Assembly: GCA_036897095.1 (NCBI GenBank)
Contig: JAYMSP010000022.1
Span: 1-64,000, forward strand
Direction of reading: 5' to 3'
From: Plantago elongata
Taxonomy: Eukaryota > Streptophyta > Magnoliopsida > Lamiales > Plantaginaceae
Length of the DNA stretch: 64,000 nt
In this document: in pieces, positions 48,881 to 59,256 of the stretch
How positions within the stretch are numbered: position 1 is the first letter of the stretch
How the letters are laid out: every line of letters starts with the position of its first letter
Made by a program: the position numbers and the translations under genes
Notes under the pieces: model-generated
The model's input: only the letters and a program-made list of their open reading frames with translations
What the model was told of the DNA's origin: nothing
The model's database searches: none

Positions 48881-51400
48881 TACATGGATTTTCGATAGAC
48901 TCAAAGTAAACTTGGTGCCCCGATACCTTTAAAGAAGTTAGCCATGCCAGCTTCAATAGCAGCAGCATTACAATACAGCTGGGCATTACAGCTTTCACTT
49001 TTCACACCGTATACCCAGCTTTTAGGTGTAGACCATTTGTGGGTATCCATAATATGGCTTTGTGGTCATATTTCCGGTTTCATCGTCCAACCAGTAGTTG
49101 GTCAGCTTAGTGACAATCACACATCACGTTTTGGAAGGAGTAGGCCGTACATTGTGATGGGAGCTACTATGCTCTCCATCGGGGTCTTCCTCATAGCATT
49201 TGCAACTGATATGGGTAGATCTCTGGGTGATCCATTAGCACGGGGCGTAAAACCACGAGCTATTGTGGTACTTCTGGTGGGATTTTGGCTGCTAGACATT
49301 TCAAACAATATGATACAGGGACCATGTAGAGCCCTTTTGGCAGATATTGCAAAATATGATGATGCCATGGTCACGATCGGAAATGCATTATTCTCCTTCT
49401 TCATGGCAGTCGGAAATATACTATGGTATGCCTCAGGAACCTATGGGCAATTTTATCGGCTTATGCCCTTCACAAAAACAGACGCTTGCGACATTTACTG
49501 TGCTAATGTTAAGACGTGCTTCCTCATCTATATTCTCGTTACTGCGATAATAGTCACACTTGTGGTAGTTTTTATTAAGGAGGAGAGGCTTGATCCAGCA
49601 GTTTTGGAACTTTCACGCCTAGAGATCCTTGGGCCAGAAGGAAAGGAACCGCCATTGCTCATGCAGATATTGGTAGCGACTAGAAGCCAGCCAAGAGAAA
49701 TTTGGATAATTTACACTGTGAAAGCACTAACTGCGATCGGACTATTTCCCTTTATGCTATATGGTACGGATTGGGTGGGGAAAGAAATTTTCGGGGGGCA
49801 GCCTATGGGAGATCCAGCACAAGTAACGCTGTATAATCATGGGGTACGAGCAGGGTCGTTTGGGTTTATGTTGTTTGTGGTGATCACGGGAGCTGCTTCT
49901 TTGTGTATGGAACCGTTAGTGACTTATTGTGGGAGTACTAGACGTCTTTGGGGGTTAGGGAACTTTATAATTGCATTCTCCATGGCATCAACAGTAGTGA
50001 TTACTGAAATGGCTCAGAGTGCTAGAAATGCTACGACAATAAGACAAGCTCATCCACCTTCATTTGGAATAACCTTATCCAGCTTTATTCTGTTCGTGAT
50101 TTTGGGTATACCACAAGCGGTAAGTGTAATATGCTTCGACCTTTAAACTGCAAACATTCTGCTGCTGGAAAAATTAGGCTTCATATATATGTTTGAAGTA
50201 TATAAACCTTAACAAAATGCACTTGAAACTAACAGTATGAAATTGTTGCCTTACCTATTTACAGGTGGCTTGTAGTATACCTTTTGCTCTAGCATCCATA
50301 TACACCAAGGCCGGAAGCACTGGTCAAGGTAAATTCGAACAAAATAATAGGTCAACTATTAATCAATAAAATCTGGGGCTAATTGTGTGTGTTAATTCTA
50401 CGGCCCATTAAAACTCATAATATTTCCTGTGTGTTTTCAAGAAGGTAAGAGAATACCCATTCAACAGTTTTTACTAATTACACCTTTTCATAAAACAGGA
50501 GTAGGTTTTCTGCCTATTTTCAGGACAGTAATTTGCACTCTAAAAGAATGATTTCTAGCTCTAATATGTTATTTTATATACTACTACACAGGGCTTGCTT
50601 TGGGACTAATCTTGCGATCGTTCTCCCACAAGTAAGTTCATTTTAGCAAGTATAAACATCATCCTTGGCAAGCAACCTAAAAATGAACATTTAATGGTAA
50701 AGCCCGAGCTTGTAGATAGAGCCTCCCTCAATCATTTACTACATATATTACACTATTTAGGAACTAATTCACCATACCAACTTTTCTGGTCTCAAACAGA
50801 TGGCAATGGCTTTGATAATGGGACCATTAGATTCTCTTTTTTATGGTAGCAACCTACCATCATTTGTTATGGCCGGCATTGCTGCTGCAGTAGGAGTATT
50901 TGTTGCTATGAATATACTCCCGGCTGGAGACTAGTACAAAAGGCTTGGTTTAGAGATGATATAGAACAAGTACCCTAAGAAGTAACTGTCCTGTATATAT
51001 TTGTATAAATGCACATTGAGAAGAATGCATTACGATGTGAAGGTATGATATAGTCATACAGATCAGGCACTGCAGGTATGCTGGCTCTGCAGGTTGAATT
51101 ATTTATGGCTGAAAACTTGGGAAATTAAATTGTTAATGTCATTTGAATCAGAACAGTGAAAAGGAGCTATGGAACACTAGCTAACTTCTTGTACGATCGA
51201 TTTCTATTTCAAACAGTTCAGTGTCAATTACCAAACTAAGTTGCATGTAAGGCATTTAAATCTAGGGAAAGTGTCGAAAGCAGACGGCTTCATTTTCACT
51301 TGCAAACATGAAGAAATGGAACATAAAAAGAGCTGATTAGAGTTCGATTGATCACTGACCAAGATTGTGATTGCAAATTCACAATCACTGATAGAGCTAA
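48600..51400. repeat. Right unit of the roughly 3 kb tandem segmental duplication (SUT-5)
   Basis: Partner of the unit at 45400-48600; see that entry for the shared landmarks. Intron lengths and flanks have diverged by small indels, so the duplication is not very recent. Confidence 0.65.
48882..50934 (+). pseudogene. SUT-5: probably decaying copy of SUT-4
   Basis: Exon equivalents 48882-50119, 50265-50328, 50592-50631 and 50800-50934 match SUT-4 one for one. The ATG orthologous to the SUT-4 start (48882) is followed by an indel and reads M-D-F-R-stop. The first usable in-frame ATG is 48944, which removes the cytosolic N-terminus. From it a 400-codon frame stays open to just past the donor. 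Exon 3 is 40 bases instead of the 44 found in SUT-1 to SUT-4, so helices 11-12 would be read out of frame. Conserved motifs are altered: CGHISG for CGPISG, GRSRP for GRRRP, NILWYA for NILGYA, and YGTDWVGKE for YDTDWMGRE (Gly274 replaces an Asp, Lys280 an Arg). Splice sites and the final exon frame are otherwise kept. A shortened product is possible, but a working symporter is unlikely. Confidence 0.8.
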
Positions 51401-51542
51401 TTATAGCTCGATCTAATGTCATACTCATTCACAATTGCAGACACGGTTTCGTTTTACTGTTTTCACATAGCTTTGTTCTACTGTTGAGGGTTAAAATCTG
51501 TAAATGGATGTTTAATTTATGGAATGCAATTATGGAAGTATA

Positions 51543-51870
51543 TAGGACCTGTGTTTACCACTAGTTTTTCAGCTCCATGAGCTTTCTTTGATAAAAATCT
51601 TTTACGTAAACTTTCTCACGTTAGAAGCTAATCACGTAAGCTAATCAAGCTAGCTTGTTAGAATAAACACAGCCATAAACGGGAGTAAATTAGTTTTAAT
51701 AATCAAGCTAATCAAGCCATCTAACTTAGTTTGTTAGAATTAGTTTTAAATTAGTTAGAATAATCAAGCTAATCAAGCCAGCTTAAAAAGCCACCTAATT
51801 ATCTACCATCTAACTTTTCATCTAGTTTTAATAAACACAGCCATAAACGGAAGTAAATTAGTCTATATCA
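51543..51870. repeat. Nested direct and inverted repeat block
   Basis: AATAAACACAGCCATAAACG occurs at about 51662 and again at 51831, each followed by a GTAAATTAG word, and TAATCAAGCTAATCAAGC occurs twice between them. The left end (CCTGTGTTTACCACTAG) is an approximate inverse of AATAAACACAGCC, suggesting a MITE with a duplicated right end. The left 90 bases resemble 14740-14860 (shared CCATGAG, TTACGT and AAGCTAA words). Confidence 0.5.
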
Positions 51871-52317
51871 GGATCTTACATCTCCTATCTCAAATCATCT
51901 ACACTAAATCGACAAGACTTTGGAACTTCAAGTAACCAATCAATAGCATTTGAAAACCACATAGAAATCAGCAAACTGTAAGGAGATAAGACATTCTATC
52001 AATCAACAAGGTTCAATTTTGAGCTTATAAATGATCTTTTGAGTTTGTCAGTGTGCAAGAATGATAAACACAGAAAATAGTATACATACATGCTATGTAA
52101 GTGTGGAACGAAGAAGCTTATTTCAATGGCGGGTTTGAATCCAGAGCCTAGTGAGCTCTGGGCACTGAGCTTTCTCCGGCCATCTGATTCTCCGTGTTAC
52201 TTGTGAGCCGGCGATCTTCATCTCCCAACCGCTGACGTTTAATCGAATTAGGAATAATTATAACCACTGTTCCATGTTTATTTACGACAACTTATTTTCA
52301 AACCTAAAATTACTTCG

Positions 52318-52590
52318 GTTCTGTTTAGTTGCATTAATAATATATATTATACTTCAATTCAGTTCAATGCAGTTTTATTCAATTCAGCCCAATAAATTTT
52401 AATTGAACATAGCCTTAGATCTATATGGGCTGGAAAATTGTTGGAACAAACGTATACTACTGTGATTTATGTGAGATGTATTACTTACGTATATAATTTA
52501 TATTAATTTAGACTATATTATTCAGTTCAGGGCATCAGTTTAGTTTAATTCAGTCCAGTAAATTTCAATTGAAGATAACATAACCTTAAA
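52318..52590. repeat. Two CAGTTCAG-family repeat segments
   Basis: TTCAATTCAGTTCAATGCAG and AATTTTAATTGAACATAGCC (about 52350-52412) recur in similar form at about 52520-52586 (TTCAGTTCAGGGCATCAG, AATTTCAATTGAAGATAAC), each followed by TTGTAAAATTG- or TGGAAAATTG-like sequence. They are related to the TIR element at 10821-10956. Probably a tandemly repeated or nested MITE. Confidence 0.5.
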
Positions 52591-53139
52591 TTTGTAAAAT
52601 TGTTAGAACAAATGTATATTAGTGCGAGTTATGTGAGACATATTACTTACGTATATTTAGTTTTATTAGTGTACATTTCATTTTATTTTTAATGATATTG
52701 GAAATTCACAGTCACTATCTTTCTCGTGCGAATTGGTTCACATAATATAAGCAACGAAATCTAAGTTAAACTGCAGTGATAAACTTAAACTCAGACGCTA
52801 TAAATCACTTTCCATATTATTATTATTATATATATTGTAGAAATTCGAAATATATCCTTCAATATTTTTTAATATACATTTATCAAGTGTTCATCCCATG
52901 ACACCAACGCGTAGCAATAATGTTAGAGAATTAAGACCCAGTATATGTCAATTGCGATTGACGTACGAACTAACAAAGAAAGTGAGAGGAAAGATCCAAG
53001 AAAGAGAGCAAGCTTTAGTCCTTGTGATCAACACCATGTTTGGATCATTCTTCTTCCTGGTCGCTTCATTTCATATTTTCATGTCTCTGTCTCTTTCTTT
53101 CTGCAACAAATCAAGAACCTGATCAAGCAGTGCTGCATA

Positions 53140-55125
53140 ATGGAACTAGTTATAGTTCACTGCATAATTCAACTTGTGCTACATTATCTGCTTTCATCTA
53201 TGAAAAACATCAAGCTTGCTTGTCGTTGTCGTTTCATTAAACATCTCGCGGAGCTGAAAGACTCCCTACTTGTGATTGCAGATTGTTTGTCTAATGCTGA
53301 TGAGCAGCAATTCAGCCATGCCATTTCCGGAAGTTGGCTCAAGCAGCTTGAAGATGTGGCTTATGAAGCTGATGCCGTCTTGGATGAGTTCAATCACGAA
53401 CTTCCTCAGCGAAAACTGAAGAAACAAAATCACAAAAAGGATGTAAAAATGAGCTTGTTTACATCTCATTCTAGTTGTTCCTGCAAAAGGCTTTGCCCCA
53501 AGATCAAGTGTGTCAACAAGAAACTGAAGACAATTCAAGACGCAGTTAAGGGCTTCAGCTTTGACATGGATTTGGTGTCACATCATGCTAGTCCTGTTGA
53601 GCTAGTCATGCCTGCCGGACCAGGACAACAATCTGACTCATTCTGCGACGAGTCAAACATTGTCGGAAGAGAAGATGATGTGTCGAAATTAGTTGAACTG
53701 CTAATTGCAGCTCCACTCAAGGACAAAGTTTCTATCATTTCTATTGTTGGCATGGGTGGAATTGGCAAGACGGCTCTTGCTCGGAAAGTATTTCACCATG
53801 AAGAGGTCAGAGCTCATTTTGCAGAGAGAATATGGGTACGTGTTTCTGGCAAACTTAACGTATCGAATTTTGACGTGGTCATTCTTGATTCGTTAGCCAA
53901 ACATGTTAGAGTAATTGCAACAACAGAAGCTGTGCTGGAAAAGATTCAGAAGCACTTGTCAGGTAAAAGGTATTTGCTAGTTCTGGACGACGTATGGAAT
54001 GAAGAGAATGAAATCTGGGATGATCTCATGAGCCTATTATCGGGAATAAGTTCTGTGAACGGAAACCGCGTTGTTATAACCACAAGAAAGGAGAGTGCAT
54101 CTTCGGCTGTGAAAGCACTTCCTGTCCATCGGTTAAAGAGTTTATCAGATGATGAATGCTGGTCAATCGTAAAATCAAGAGTTTTGCCTAATGCAGATCT
54201 TCAAGCAAATTCCAAAAGAATAGCTAAAAGCATTGCGCAGAGATGTAATGGTTCACCATTAGCTGCAACTATAGTTGGAAGGTTGTTGCAGGGTAAGTTG
54301 ACAGATGATTGGCTCTTCATTCTACAAAACCAACTGTCAAACTTTAGGCCAGTTCATGACAATCGTGTTCGTGGGATGTTGAATTTGGTTTATGATCATC
54401 TGGCATCATCAGGATACAGCAGGTCTGCATACTGTTCTATCTTTTCGCGAGGAACTAGAATCAAAAGGGAACAACTGATGATGCTTTGGATGGCAGAAGA
54501 GTATCTGCAAATAGATCAAGGGAATGGTGTGGAGACACTGGGCCATAGATTTTGCAACTATGTCCTGCAAAAGTTTTCCTTCCAAGGTATGAAGAGAAGA
54601 AAATTAGCTAAAATGTTAAGGGAATTGTTCTTTTTTGGCTTGAATGACTGTGAATCAGCCATATATGTCACCATTCATGGTCTGCTGCAAAATTTGCTTT
54701 CAGTATCCTTTAAAGAGATCATAGTTGTGTTCGGCTTCAAGGAGGAACTGACAACGCTGCAAAATTCACTACTTACTATTCAAGATTTCATCTCTGATCC
54801 TGAGGTCATGCAAAGGATCAACGACAGAGCTTTCAAAAGTTGGCTGGAGTGGCTTGAAGCTGTAGCTTTTGAAGCTGATCTTGTATTGTTTGAGTTCAGT
54901 TATGAGCATTTAAAGAGAACAGTAAACAATCAGATCCAAGAAACAGACAAGGAAACAAGTTTATGTCCATCTACTTCTTCTTACTTGCGTTTCCAGAGAG
55001 AAATGGCTCGTAAAATGAAGGGTGTTAATGAGAGGTTGGAGATAATCTACAGGCAGGCGATTAAATTTTCCCTTCGACTGGTAGATATTGATCGTCTTAT
55101 TGAGCCTCCCTCTTGGGGATTTTAG
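53140..55125 (+). CDS. CC-NB-ARC-CC resistance-type protein without LRRs
   Basis: Single exon, 661 residues from the ATG at 53140; the frame is open back to 52945 but upstream residues do not look like an Rx_N start. Rx_N coiled-coil domain about 30-145 (WLKQLEDVAYEADAVLDEF). NB-ARC from about 175: P-loop GMGGIGKT (Lys210), kinase-2 LLVLDDVW (Asp283, Asp284), RNBS-B NRVVITTRK, and GSPLAA at 371-376 for GLPLAA. A winged-helix region follows (YCSIFSRGTRIKREQLMMLW near 431), with the MHD position read as Ile-His-Gly (512-514). From about 525 a second Rx_N-like domain follows (FGFKEELTTLQNSLLTIQ then WLEWLEAVAFEADLVLFEF) to the stop. No leucine-rich repeat follows within 350 bases. Such proteins bind ATP/ADP and act in immune signalling; without LRRs it may be a helper, a decoy or a degenerate copy. 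Confidence 0.85.
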   Translation: MELVIVHCIIQLVLHYLLSSMKNIKLACRCRFIKHLAELKDSLLVIADCLSNADEQQFSHAISGSWLKQLEDVAYEADAVLDEFNHELPQRKLKKQNHKKDVKMSLFTSHSSCSCKRLCPKIKCVNKKLKTIQDAVKGFSFDMDLVSHHASPVELVMPAGPGQQSDSFCDESNIVGREDDVSKLVELLIAAPLKDKVSIISIVGMGGIGKTALARKVFHHEEVRAHFAERIWVRVSGKLNVSNFDVVILDSLAKHVRVIATTEAVLEKIQKHLSGKRYLLVLDDVWNEENEIWDDLMSLLSGISSVNGNRVVITTRKESASSAVKALPVHRLKSLSDDECWSIVKSRVLPNADLQANSKRIAKSIAQRCNGSPLAATIVGRLLQGKLTDDWLFILQNQLSNFRPVHDNRVRGMLNLVYDHLASSGYSRSAYCSIFSRGTRIKREQLMMLWMAEEYLQIDQGNGVETLGHRFCNYVLQKFSFQGMKRRKLAKMLRELFFFGLNDCESAIYVTIHGLLQNLLSVSFKEIIVVFGFKEELTTLQNSLLTIQDFISDPEVMQRINDRAFKSWLEWLEAVAFEADLVLFEFSYEHLKRTVNNQIQETDKETSLCPSTSSYLRFQREMARKMKGVNERLEIIYRQAIKFSLRLVDIDRLIEPPSWGF

Positions 55126-55478
55126 GCATCAGGCTATATTTCTGCATCACAGTAAATAATTCATCCTAGATTATTGTAAACATTTCTGGATCCGCAATAT
55201 ATGCACTGTATACTTATATGAACTGTATACTTATATGCACTGTTATTCCATATTAATATTTTCCAGGAAATCAAGTGCAATAAACTTAACAGGTAACACT
55301 ATTCCAGGATTGCAGTAGCAAGAAAAATGTTTAACTTTCCACAGCTAAACTTCAACATGTTAACATTCAACATCCTTACTTGCAGGTTGTTCTAATGGAC
55401 TAGATCGAATTTCATACTTTCTGGAACATATAGATAACACTTCCCACAAAGTTGATTATCAGCATCTGCATCAATGCA

Positions 55479-56585
55479 TCAACTTCCCTCGGACTTCTCC
55501 AAAGCTGTAAATGATAGAATCAGATAATATTAGTGCAGCCGTTCACTAGACCATGTATCTTATGCAGATTTACTACATATCAATATGAATCGACCCTGTT
55601 TAGGAATCCATAAAGAGAGCAAGTCACTTACTGTTGTAGTTTAACAGTTTCTCAATGAGATCAACATGGGTCATTAGCATTCTACGGCAGCAGTATCGAA
55701 CCAAAGTAAGTGCATCTAAAGCATCTCTGCAAATCAGATAAGAGACAAACCGTTGAACCCAGAGGAACATAAGTTACACAATACTAACTGATAATGCAAC
55801 AAATTTACAAAAACTGGATGCGAATGTCAGTAATGAATCACAGTAAGACAATGAGTACCAATAACTGTAAGAGGTTAATTATCAATAGAAAGCAGAAACC
55901 AAGTCTAAAACTTATTGCCATCCAAAGAGGACTGTGAAATGGATAAACCTAACCAATACAGATAATAAGTAAACAATTGGCCTATTTCAAATAGCAACAG
56001 GTCACCTTCTAATGAGCAAATTCAGTAAAATTCTTAACAGGACTGATGCTGCATATGCACTGAAGTCTCATGTGGAACTGACTGAAAGGTCTTTCTAGTA
56101 TTTGTTATCTAACATTAGTGTACATAACGTCGCTAAATCAAGAAACAGAACAACAATGTGCAAATTAATCGATAGCCAATTGATTTCGCACAATGCATTA
56201 CAACCCGATAATGTCATATACATCACAACCCAACAAGTTGTCATCCTGTGATCCAACATAAAATTCAAACTTGTATAAAGCACCATACTAAATAACTAGT
56301 TCAACTACATTACAATATCAAAACCGCAAACAAATCAATGTAGCATAAGAGCTGCAAAAAACAGGCAAATTATGTATTAAAAATGAACGAATTGTTCGAT
56401 GAGAGGCGTATTTACCCTTCGCTATAATCAGCCTGGAGCAAGTCGAGGTACATGTCCCATTTATTCCCTATCACCTACATGAAAACCAAACGAAAAAATC
56501 TTTGAGAAAATAAATCGGACTACAATGAAAAATAAAAATTGATAATTACCTTTCCACAGGTGAAGCAACGAACAGGAATAATCAT
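55479..56585 (-). CDS. RPB10: RPB10/RPABC5, shared subunit of RNA polymerases I, II and III
   Basis: Four small exons on the minus strand: 56585-56550, 56474-56416, 55726-55632 and 55504-55479, 216 bases in total. They give 71 residues, exactly the usual length of the plant protein. The sequence starts [19 protein letters not shown], continues with [20 protein letters not shown], then [20 protein letters not shown], and ends NYNTLEKSEGS. The zinc-binding cysteines (CFTC and YCCRR) are all present. It stabilises the assembly platform of the nuclear RNA polymerases. Every splice junction has GT-AG ends and joins in phase. It is transcribed divergently from HAL3, about 200 bases away. Confidence 0.95.
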
Positions 56586-56675
56586 CTTCAAGTAGGGCAG
56601 TTTAAGCTTCTTGCTCTAGAGTAATCACAAATCAGTGAAAGGTGATGAATCTCATGATCATGAATATGAAGATCT

Positions 56676-56730
56676 ATTGGGCCTTGAATTTCAGGGTTTT
56701 ATTGGGCTGGGCCTAGATAATTGGGCTTTT
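56676..56730. promoter_or_regulatory. Shared RPB10/HAL3 promoter with site II elements
   Basis: Four TGGGCY motifs (56678-56683, 56703-56708, 56708-56713, 56722-56727) and an AGGGTTTT telo-box-like word (56693-56700) lie between the divergent RPB10 and HAL3 transcripts. Clustered site II plus telo-box motifs are known from promoters of ribosomal, polymerase and other growth-linked plant genes, where TCP factors bind. This fits a housekeeping bidirectional promoter. Confidence 0.6.
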
Positions 56731-57425
56731 GCAATAGATTTCTTTAACTCCCTTACCTAATACTGACAAAGCAAAAGTCTCTCTCTTTCAACGCTTTCCT
56801 CTTTGCGCATTTTCACCATTCATCAACAAGGTACTTCAAATTCTTCTCTTTTCTGCTAAATCATCAGTTATGCACTTGTGCTACTGTTTGTTACTAGATT
56901 AGTTATTTCTTGCAATCTGATTGAGTGTCTCGTTTGGAATTTCGGTTTGTTATGTTCTTTCTCAGTTCTGAATGTTTATCAGTAATTTCAGCTGCTTTAT
57001 ACCCAAGATCATGCAAATTCTTGCTTTCTTTGTGCTTTTTTCTTTCTAGTAGACTGAATTATTGGTACCCTTTTCTGTATTCTTGTGTTTTAGGAAAGAA
57101 ATTAGGTTTCTTTATCTTCACCTGTTGAATTTGACTGAATTTCTTGAAAAAAAATCGAAATCTCAATATTTAAATCTGTACAACTTAATTAAGCTTGAAA
57201 GCTAGTTTGTGTGAAAATATTTCGTCCTGCTGAGTTACAAGATTTGTGGCTTGTCAATTGTAGTGATACCGAATAGGGTATTGTACTATTGTACATTTAG
57301 TGCCAGAAAATATGGAGATGAATCTCTTGAGGATATTTTGAATTAATTTATCCTGGTCTTCGTCTTTTATCCTGAATTGTGGCTGTGAGTGACGTGGTTT
57401 AATACTTTACATTGTAGTATCAGAC

Positions 57426-58580
57426 ATGGAGATGAATGTGAATCGAGCAAACTGTTCGTCCCGGAAGCCTAGAATTCTGCTTGCTGCAAGTGGGAGTGTG
57501 GCCTCAATTAAATTTGCGAATCTTTGTCGGTGTTTTTCTGAATGGGCTGAAGTGAAAGCTGTTGCTACCAAGGCATCACTCCATTTCATAGATAGAGTGG
57601 CACTTCCTAGAGATGTTATTCTTTATACAGATGAGGAGGAATGGTCTGCTTGGAGTAAGATAGGCGATAATGTGCTACATATTGAGCTGCGTCGATGGGC
57701 TGATATCATGGTCATTGCCCCTCTTTCTGCAAACACACTTGCCAAGGTAACATAAGAAAATACTTCGCTGTCATTGTTTGTACTGTATCACATGTTCCTT
57801 TAAAGATTCATCTCATGCTTCTTCATATCACTGTTATCACTTGCGTACTTTTGATGTATGTTGCAGAACTGCTTTCAGTGATATAGGAATTTTATTAATT
57901 GTAGTAAACTGATCGTATCAAAATATCTTTTGAGTTTTTTGCATTTACTAAACAGTAAGAAAGAATCCATTTTATCAGTTCAACATCCAAGTTCGGACCT
58001 TTGATATCATCAGCGAACTCATGTTTTCAAATATGAGTACTTCCTCTGTCCCAGAATAATAGGGACATTTGACCATAAAACTATTTTGGGAAGGAAATTA
58101 TTATGAACGTAATTCTAGGAACAGTGTCTTAGAAGTTAGAATACTGGATATTTAAAAGGACTGTAACTTGGTGGTATCTCCTATTGTTAGAGAATAACAA
58201 AATTCCCGTCGTAGAATTTATTGCAAGTGTTGAGATACTAAAAGCTGTAATCTTGCTGAACTTTTGCTCTCCTATGACTCTTTAACTAGATTGCTGGAGG
58301 ATTATGTGATAACTTGCTGACCTGCATTGTCCGGGCGTGGGATTACAATAAGCCCATGTTTATAGCACCAGCCATGAATACCTTCATGTGGAATAATCCT
58401 TTCACAGAACGCCATCTCATGACTATAGATGAACTTGGGATAACACTCATCCCACCAGTGACAAAGAGGCTAGCATGTGGAGATTATGGTAACGGTGCAA
58501 TGGCAGAGCCTTCTCTCATTTTTTCAACTGTGAGAGTCTTCGTGGAGACACAAGAACAGAATAGCCTTGCAAATATGTAG
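57426..58580 (+). CDS. HAL3: HAL3-type phosphopantothenoylcysteine decarboxylase
   Basis: FMN-dependent enzyme that decarboxylates 4'-phospho-N-pantothenoylcysteine in coenzyme A synthesis. In plants the family also affects salt tolerance and growth. Two coding exons, 57426-57746 and 58290-58580, give 203 residues (AtHAL3a is 209). Motifs: ILLAASGSVASIKF (flavin binding), HIELRRWADIMVIAPLSANT with catalytic His85, PAMNTFMW with Asn137, and RLACGDYGNGAMAEP with Cys170. The spacings equal those I recall for AtHAL3a (His90, Asn142, Cys175). A 5' UTR intron is likely (56831-57417), since ATTCATCAACAAG is followed by a GTACTT donor and CATTGTAG ends just before the ATG. The coding intron carries a Stowaway fragment. 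Confidence 0.94.
58038..58066 (+). mobile_element. Truncated Stowaway-type MITE end in the HAL3 intron
   Basis: TACTTCCTCTGTCCCAGAAT followed by AATAGGGACA closely matches the conserved Stowaway terminus (CTCCCTCYGTCCC...). No matching inverted end was found in the rest of the intron, so only one end survives. Confidence 0.6.
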
Positions 58581-58589
58581 CTATTGCGT

Positions 58590-59250
58590 ATGCTAATTTT
58601 CAGTGTAGAGATGATTGTTTGATTGAAGCTTATATAATGTTGTTGATCAATCTTTTGGCAATATTTAGAGTGTGATTTTACCACTGGTTGTAGAGATGAC
58701 TAGCAATGTTTGCCAAGATGGGACTTGTGATTGCATTCTGTAGTTATCATTGTCCTTGATGACATTGTAACAAAGTAGCCTCTTTGTACATTTGATATTG
58801 AATGAATTTGTTACGACAGACAGTACAACACCAGAAATTTAGTTTCATATGATAAGTACGCAATGACAATTCAGGAATCATAAGAAACCAGCAACTTTCA
58901 GAACTCCAATTGTCAATGAGAGACACGCAAGGTGATTCTGAGTATGGTGTTCTATGCTAAACTAGCCTTGCATTGCGAAATACTGACATGCTCACTGCTC
59001 ATGTATATAACAAAGCAGTACTCAGAAACATAATCATAATTGGGTATAAATGTATAATCCAGTGTCAAAATTCAATCAGAGTCAGGTAACTATTTACTTT
59101 GAATAACAACAATCAACATAAAAAGTTGCTTTAAGTTAGTCAGCCGCAGTAACATCTGGAATGTGTTCAACTCATATTAGATGATGGATGATTGCTCAAT
59201 CTAGGAAGTTATGTGTCGCTGGAGATACAATCAATGGCAATGATCCGATC
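58590..59250. other. 3' flanks of HAL3 and DPMS3
   Basis: Convergent intergenic stretch. An AATGAATTTG word near 58800 may serve HAL3 polyadenylation. No other gene or repeat seen. Confidence 0.5.
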
Positions 59251-59256
59251 TACCAA

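Larger units (their letters stand above)
50940..53130. other. Intergenic region between SUT-5 and the NB-ARC gene
   Basis: No confirmed gene. Contains a repeat block at 51543-51870, a GC-richer coding-like island at 52126-52240 and CAGTTCAG-family repeats at 52318-52590. The remainder is AT-rich. Confidence 0.5.

Noticed and set aside
52945-53139. Longer N-terminus of the NB-ARC gene from 52945
   Set aside because: The extra 65 residues do not resemble an Rx_N start; the ATG at 53140 is better placed just before the coiled-coil domain.
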